Below, one piece after another: positions 63,341 through 64,000 of a stretch of DNA of 64,000 bases (the first letter of the stretch is position 1; each line of letters opens with the position of its first letter). The notes below the pieces were generated by a model. The model saw only the letters and a list, made by a program, of their open reading frames with translations. It had not been told where the DNA came from and searched no databases. A program made the translations under genes and the position numbers. Source of the stretch: Gari tellinella (lineage: Eukaryota; Mollusca; Bivalvia; Cardiida; Psammobiidae); contig OV277871.1 in NCBI GenBank assembly GCA_922989275.2, forward strand, positions 29,522,693 to 29,586,692, given 5' to 3'.

Positions 63341-63678
63341 CAGCACTCCCTCTCTACAACGACACCCCATGGGAGACAAAAATGTGTCCGTTGTTCAGAG
63401 GGAGTCGTTATAGGGAGGGAAAATGTATAACATTTGCAAACAGCTTGAATCCAGATCAGACGCCGCGTAACGCGGTGTCTGATCTGGATTCAAGCTGTTT
63501 GTCATTCGTCATTAACCCTGTTTCTGTCAAAATGTCCAATATTTAACTTTGAAAAAAAACCCAAAAAACATCAGCAGACGACATTTAAGCAGACGGTATT
63601 GTAGCCATAAAAATGCTGGACATAAATGTCTGGTTTGGGGGACATCGGCAAAGGTCGTTACAAGGAGGGAATCGTTGT
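63341..63678 (+). mobile_element. Family E MITE
   Basis: TA, CAGCACTCCCTCTCTACAAC; the right side reaches AAGGAGGGAATCGTTG and is then truncated. H1 core 63435-63502 nearly perfect. Confidence 0.8.
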
Positions 63679-63842
63679 ATATATCTCCTGAAGTGGAGGA
63701 AATAAAATATTGAATTGAATTGAAAATTGTAACATGTACATGTCTTTTTGTGTGCTTTATGTCATTCTACTATGAACGTTGGTCATAATGGAAACATGTG
63801 AAATGATGTCACCGTCATATGGGATTTTGTTATTATTGATAT

Positions 63843-63980
63843 ACCGTTGAACCTCGACATCTCATCTGCAGCTCATAAAGTCGTACTTACCCTTAGTTCA
63901 GTTTAAACGCTGATAAGTCACGTGATCATTTTAACAATCGGGTAGTTTTGATATCTAAAGATCGAGTTATCGAAATGCAT
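63843..63980. mobile_element. Tigger-like MITE relic
   Basis: CCGTTGAACCTCGACATCTC at the left; GATATCTAAAGATCGAGTTA then TCGAAATG at the right. Diverged copy of the 17080 family. Confidence 0.5.
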
Positions 63981-64000
63981 TTGTAAAAATTATGGTAAGT

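Overview
The window is eukaryotic, intron-rich, AT-rich and very poor in protein-coding sequence. It looks like a bivalve mollusc. The basis is tRNA-derived SINEs with an AGCGACGTAAA-type tail, several dispersed repeats I remember as common in bivalve genomes, and a huge load of short DNA transposons built around hairpins. Species is not resolved. No complete gene is visible. Three stretches look like exons: a terminal exon near 9.6-9.84 kb with poly(A) signals, and two phase-compatible internal exon candidates at 31.7 and 35.8 kb.

Most of the window is non-autonomous DNA transposons (MITEs). I use these labels. H1 is a hairpin of about 65 bp whose arms run CAAACAGTTTGGA..GATCAGACGCC; I count more than 80 whole or broken copies by eye. 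H2 is a hairpin of about 75 bp with arms CTTAAAGCAGGTTGAAAGT and AAAGCAGAATGCGCC; about 22 copies. Family A is about 246 bp, flanked by TA, ends CAGTGGAGAA, H1 core; 19 substantial copies plus fragments. The T families are flanked by TTAA with ends such as CCCTTTCACTGCC (piggyBac-like) and carry an H1 or H2 core. Family E is flanked by TA, ends near CAGTGCTCCCTC, H1 core. Family P is flanked by TA, ends CAGTAAAACCTCTC, H2-type core. Family G has ends CAGGGCTGCCA, a 6-bp target duplication and an H2 core. B, C and Q are other foldback families. There are also Tigger/pogo-like MITEs.

Layout: 0-0.9 kb, 160-bp tandem repeat; 1-4.3 kb, foldbacks; 4.3-6.9 kb, a 5'-truncated LINE with a decayed reverse transcriptase on the minus strand; 7-9 kb, MITEs; 9.6-10.7 kb, terminal exon followed by a 103-bp tandem repeat; 11-58 kb, dense nested MITEs with SINEs, a second LINE fragment, microsatellites and the two exon candidates; 58.2-63.3 kb, a 5-kb element with terminal inverted repeats, two tandem arrays with near-nucleosomal periods, a decayed minus-strand gene ending in a CXC-like cysteine region, and a SINE inserted with a perfect 13-bp duplication; 63.3-64 kb, another E element and a Tigger-like relic.

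The main result is not a gene system. It is a modular mobile-element architecture: the same two hairpin cores recur inside transposon families with unrelated ends and different target duplications. The families are repeatedly nested in one another, including into the TTAA at the tip of the H2 hairpin. Family A is the most recently active on nesting evidence. Family names are inferred from termini and target duplications only, since no transposase for any MITE family is present.
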